Positions 7,029 through 7,109 of a DNA stretch of 7,109 bases are shown piece after piece (the first letter of the stretch is position 1; each line of letters starts with the position of its first letter). A program made the translations under genes and the position numbers. The DNA is from an uncultured Candidatus Melainabacteria bacterium (GTDB taxonomy: Bacteria; Cyanobacteriota; Vampirovibrionia; Gastranaerophilales; Gastranaerophilaceae), in the NCBI GenBank assembly GCA_934675225.1, contig CAKUQA010000064.1:1-7109 (forward strand), in the 5' to 3' direction. The notes below the pieces were generated by a model. The model was not told where the DNA came from. It made no database searches and saw only the letters and a list, made by a program, of their open reading frames with translations.

Positions 7029-7094
7029 ATCCCCATTAATTCGATCCTTAAAAATTCAGAAAAAATTAAAAATCCGAAATTTTGGGGATTGATT
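7023..7094. repeat. Imperfect inverted repeat at the rhodanese 5' end
   Basis: AATCAAATCCCCA (7023-7035) is repeated in inverted form as TGGGGATTGATT (7083-7094), with one base of length difference. A weaker match continues inward (TTAATTCG against the complement of CGAAATTT), giving arms of about 20 nt around a loop of about 30 nt. It overlaps the possible rhodanese start codons. No T-run follows on either side, so it does not look like a terminator. Confidence 0.4.
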
Positions 7095-7109
7095 TCTTGA
7101 TTTCTAAAT

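Overview
The window is AT-rich and looks like a chromosomal segment from a non-photosynthetic relative of cyanobacteria, most likely a gut-type Gastranaerophilales/Melainabacteria. Three things point there. A prepilin-like protein carries a FTLAEVLITLGIIGVVAALT N-terminus, which is very common in that group. The F1 beta and epsilon genes form a separate two-gene unit, the cyanobacterial/plastid arrangement. Base composition is low in GC. This assignment is inference from sequence style, not from a database match.

Layout from left to right: (i) the N-terminal part of a family 9 glycosyltransferase on the minus strand, cut by the left edge; (ii) divergent from it, a full-length ComM/YifB-type AAA+ ATPase on the plus strand, whose 3' end overlaps the next gene tail to tail; (iii) a two-gene minus-strand operon for paired half-size CHR-family (chromate-type) transporters with an ATGA overlap; (iv) a plus-strand prepilin-like gene with a good promoter and ribosome-binding site, but whose frame is broken at a run of ten C; (v) after a terminator, a minus-strand atpD-atpC operon (read atpD first) with a strong promoter and a heptamer-repeat hairpin between the genes; (vi) divergent from it, a plus-strand 232-residue protein that I do not recognise; (vii) a bidirectional terminator and a convergent, minus-strand single-domain rhodanese whose start is ambiguous, next to the right edge.

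The genes do not form one pathway; this is mainly housekeeping (ATP synthase, ComM, surface glycan synthesis) with one surface/secretion gene. No known mobile element, CRISPR array, rRNA or tRNA is visible. The observations most worth a second look are the poly-C tract that switches the prepilin frame, and a repeated pattern in which a -10 box lies exactly 6 nt before the ATG with no Shine-Dalgarno sequence, suggesting leaderless mRNAs. Next come the heptamer-repeat hairpin inside the atpD-atpC operon and the rhodanese start that a single added G would repair. There is no gene-free stretch over 300 bases; the longest is the atpD/unknown-gene divergent region (about 154 nt).
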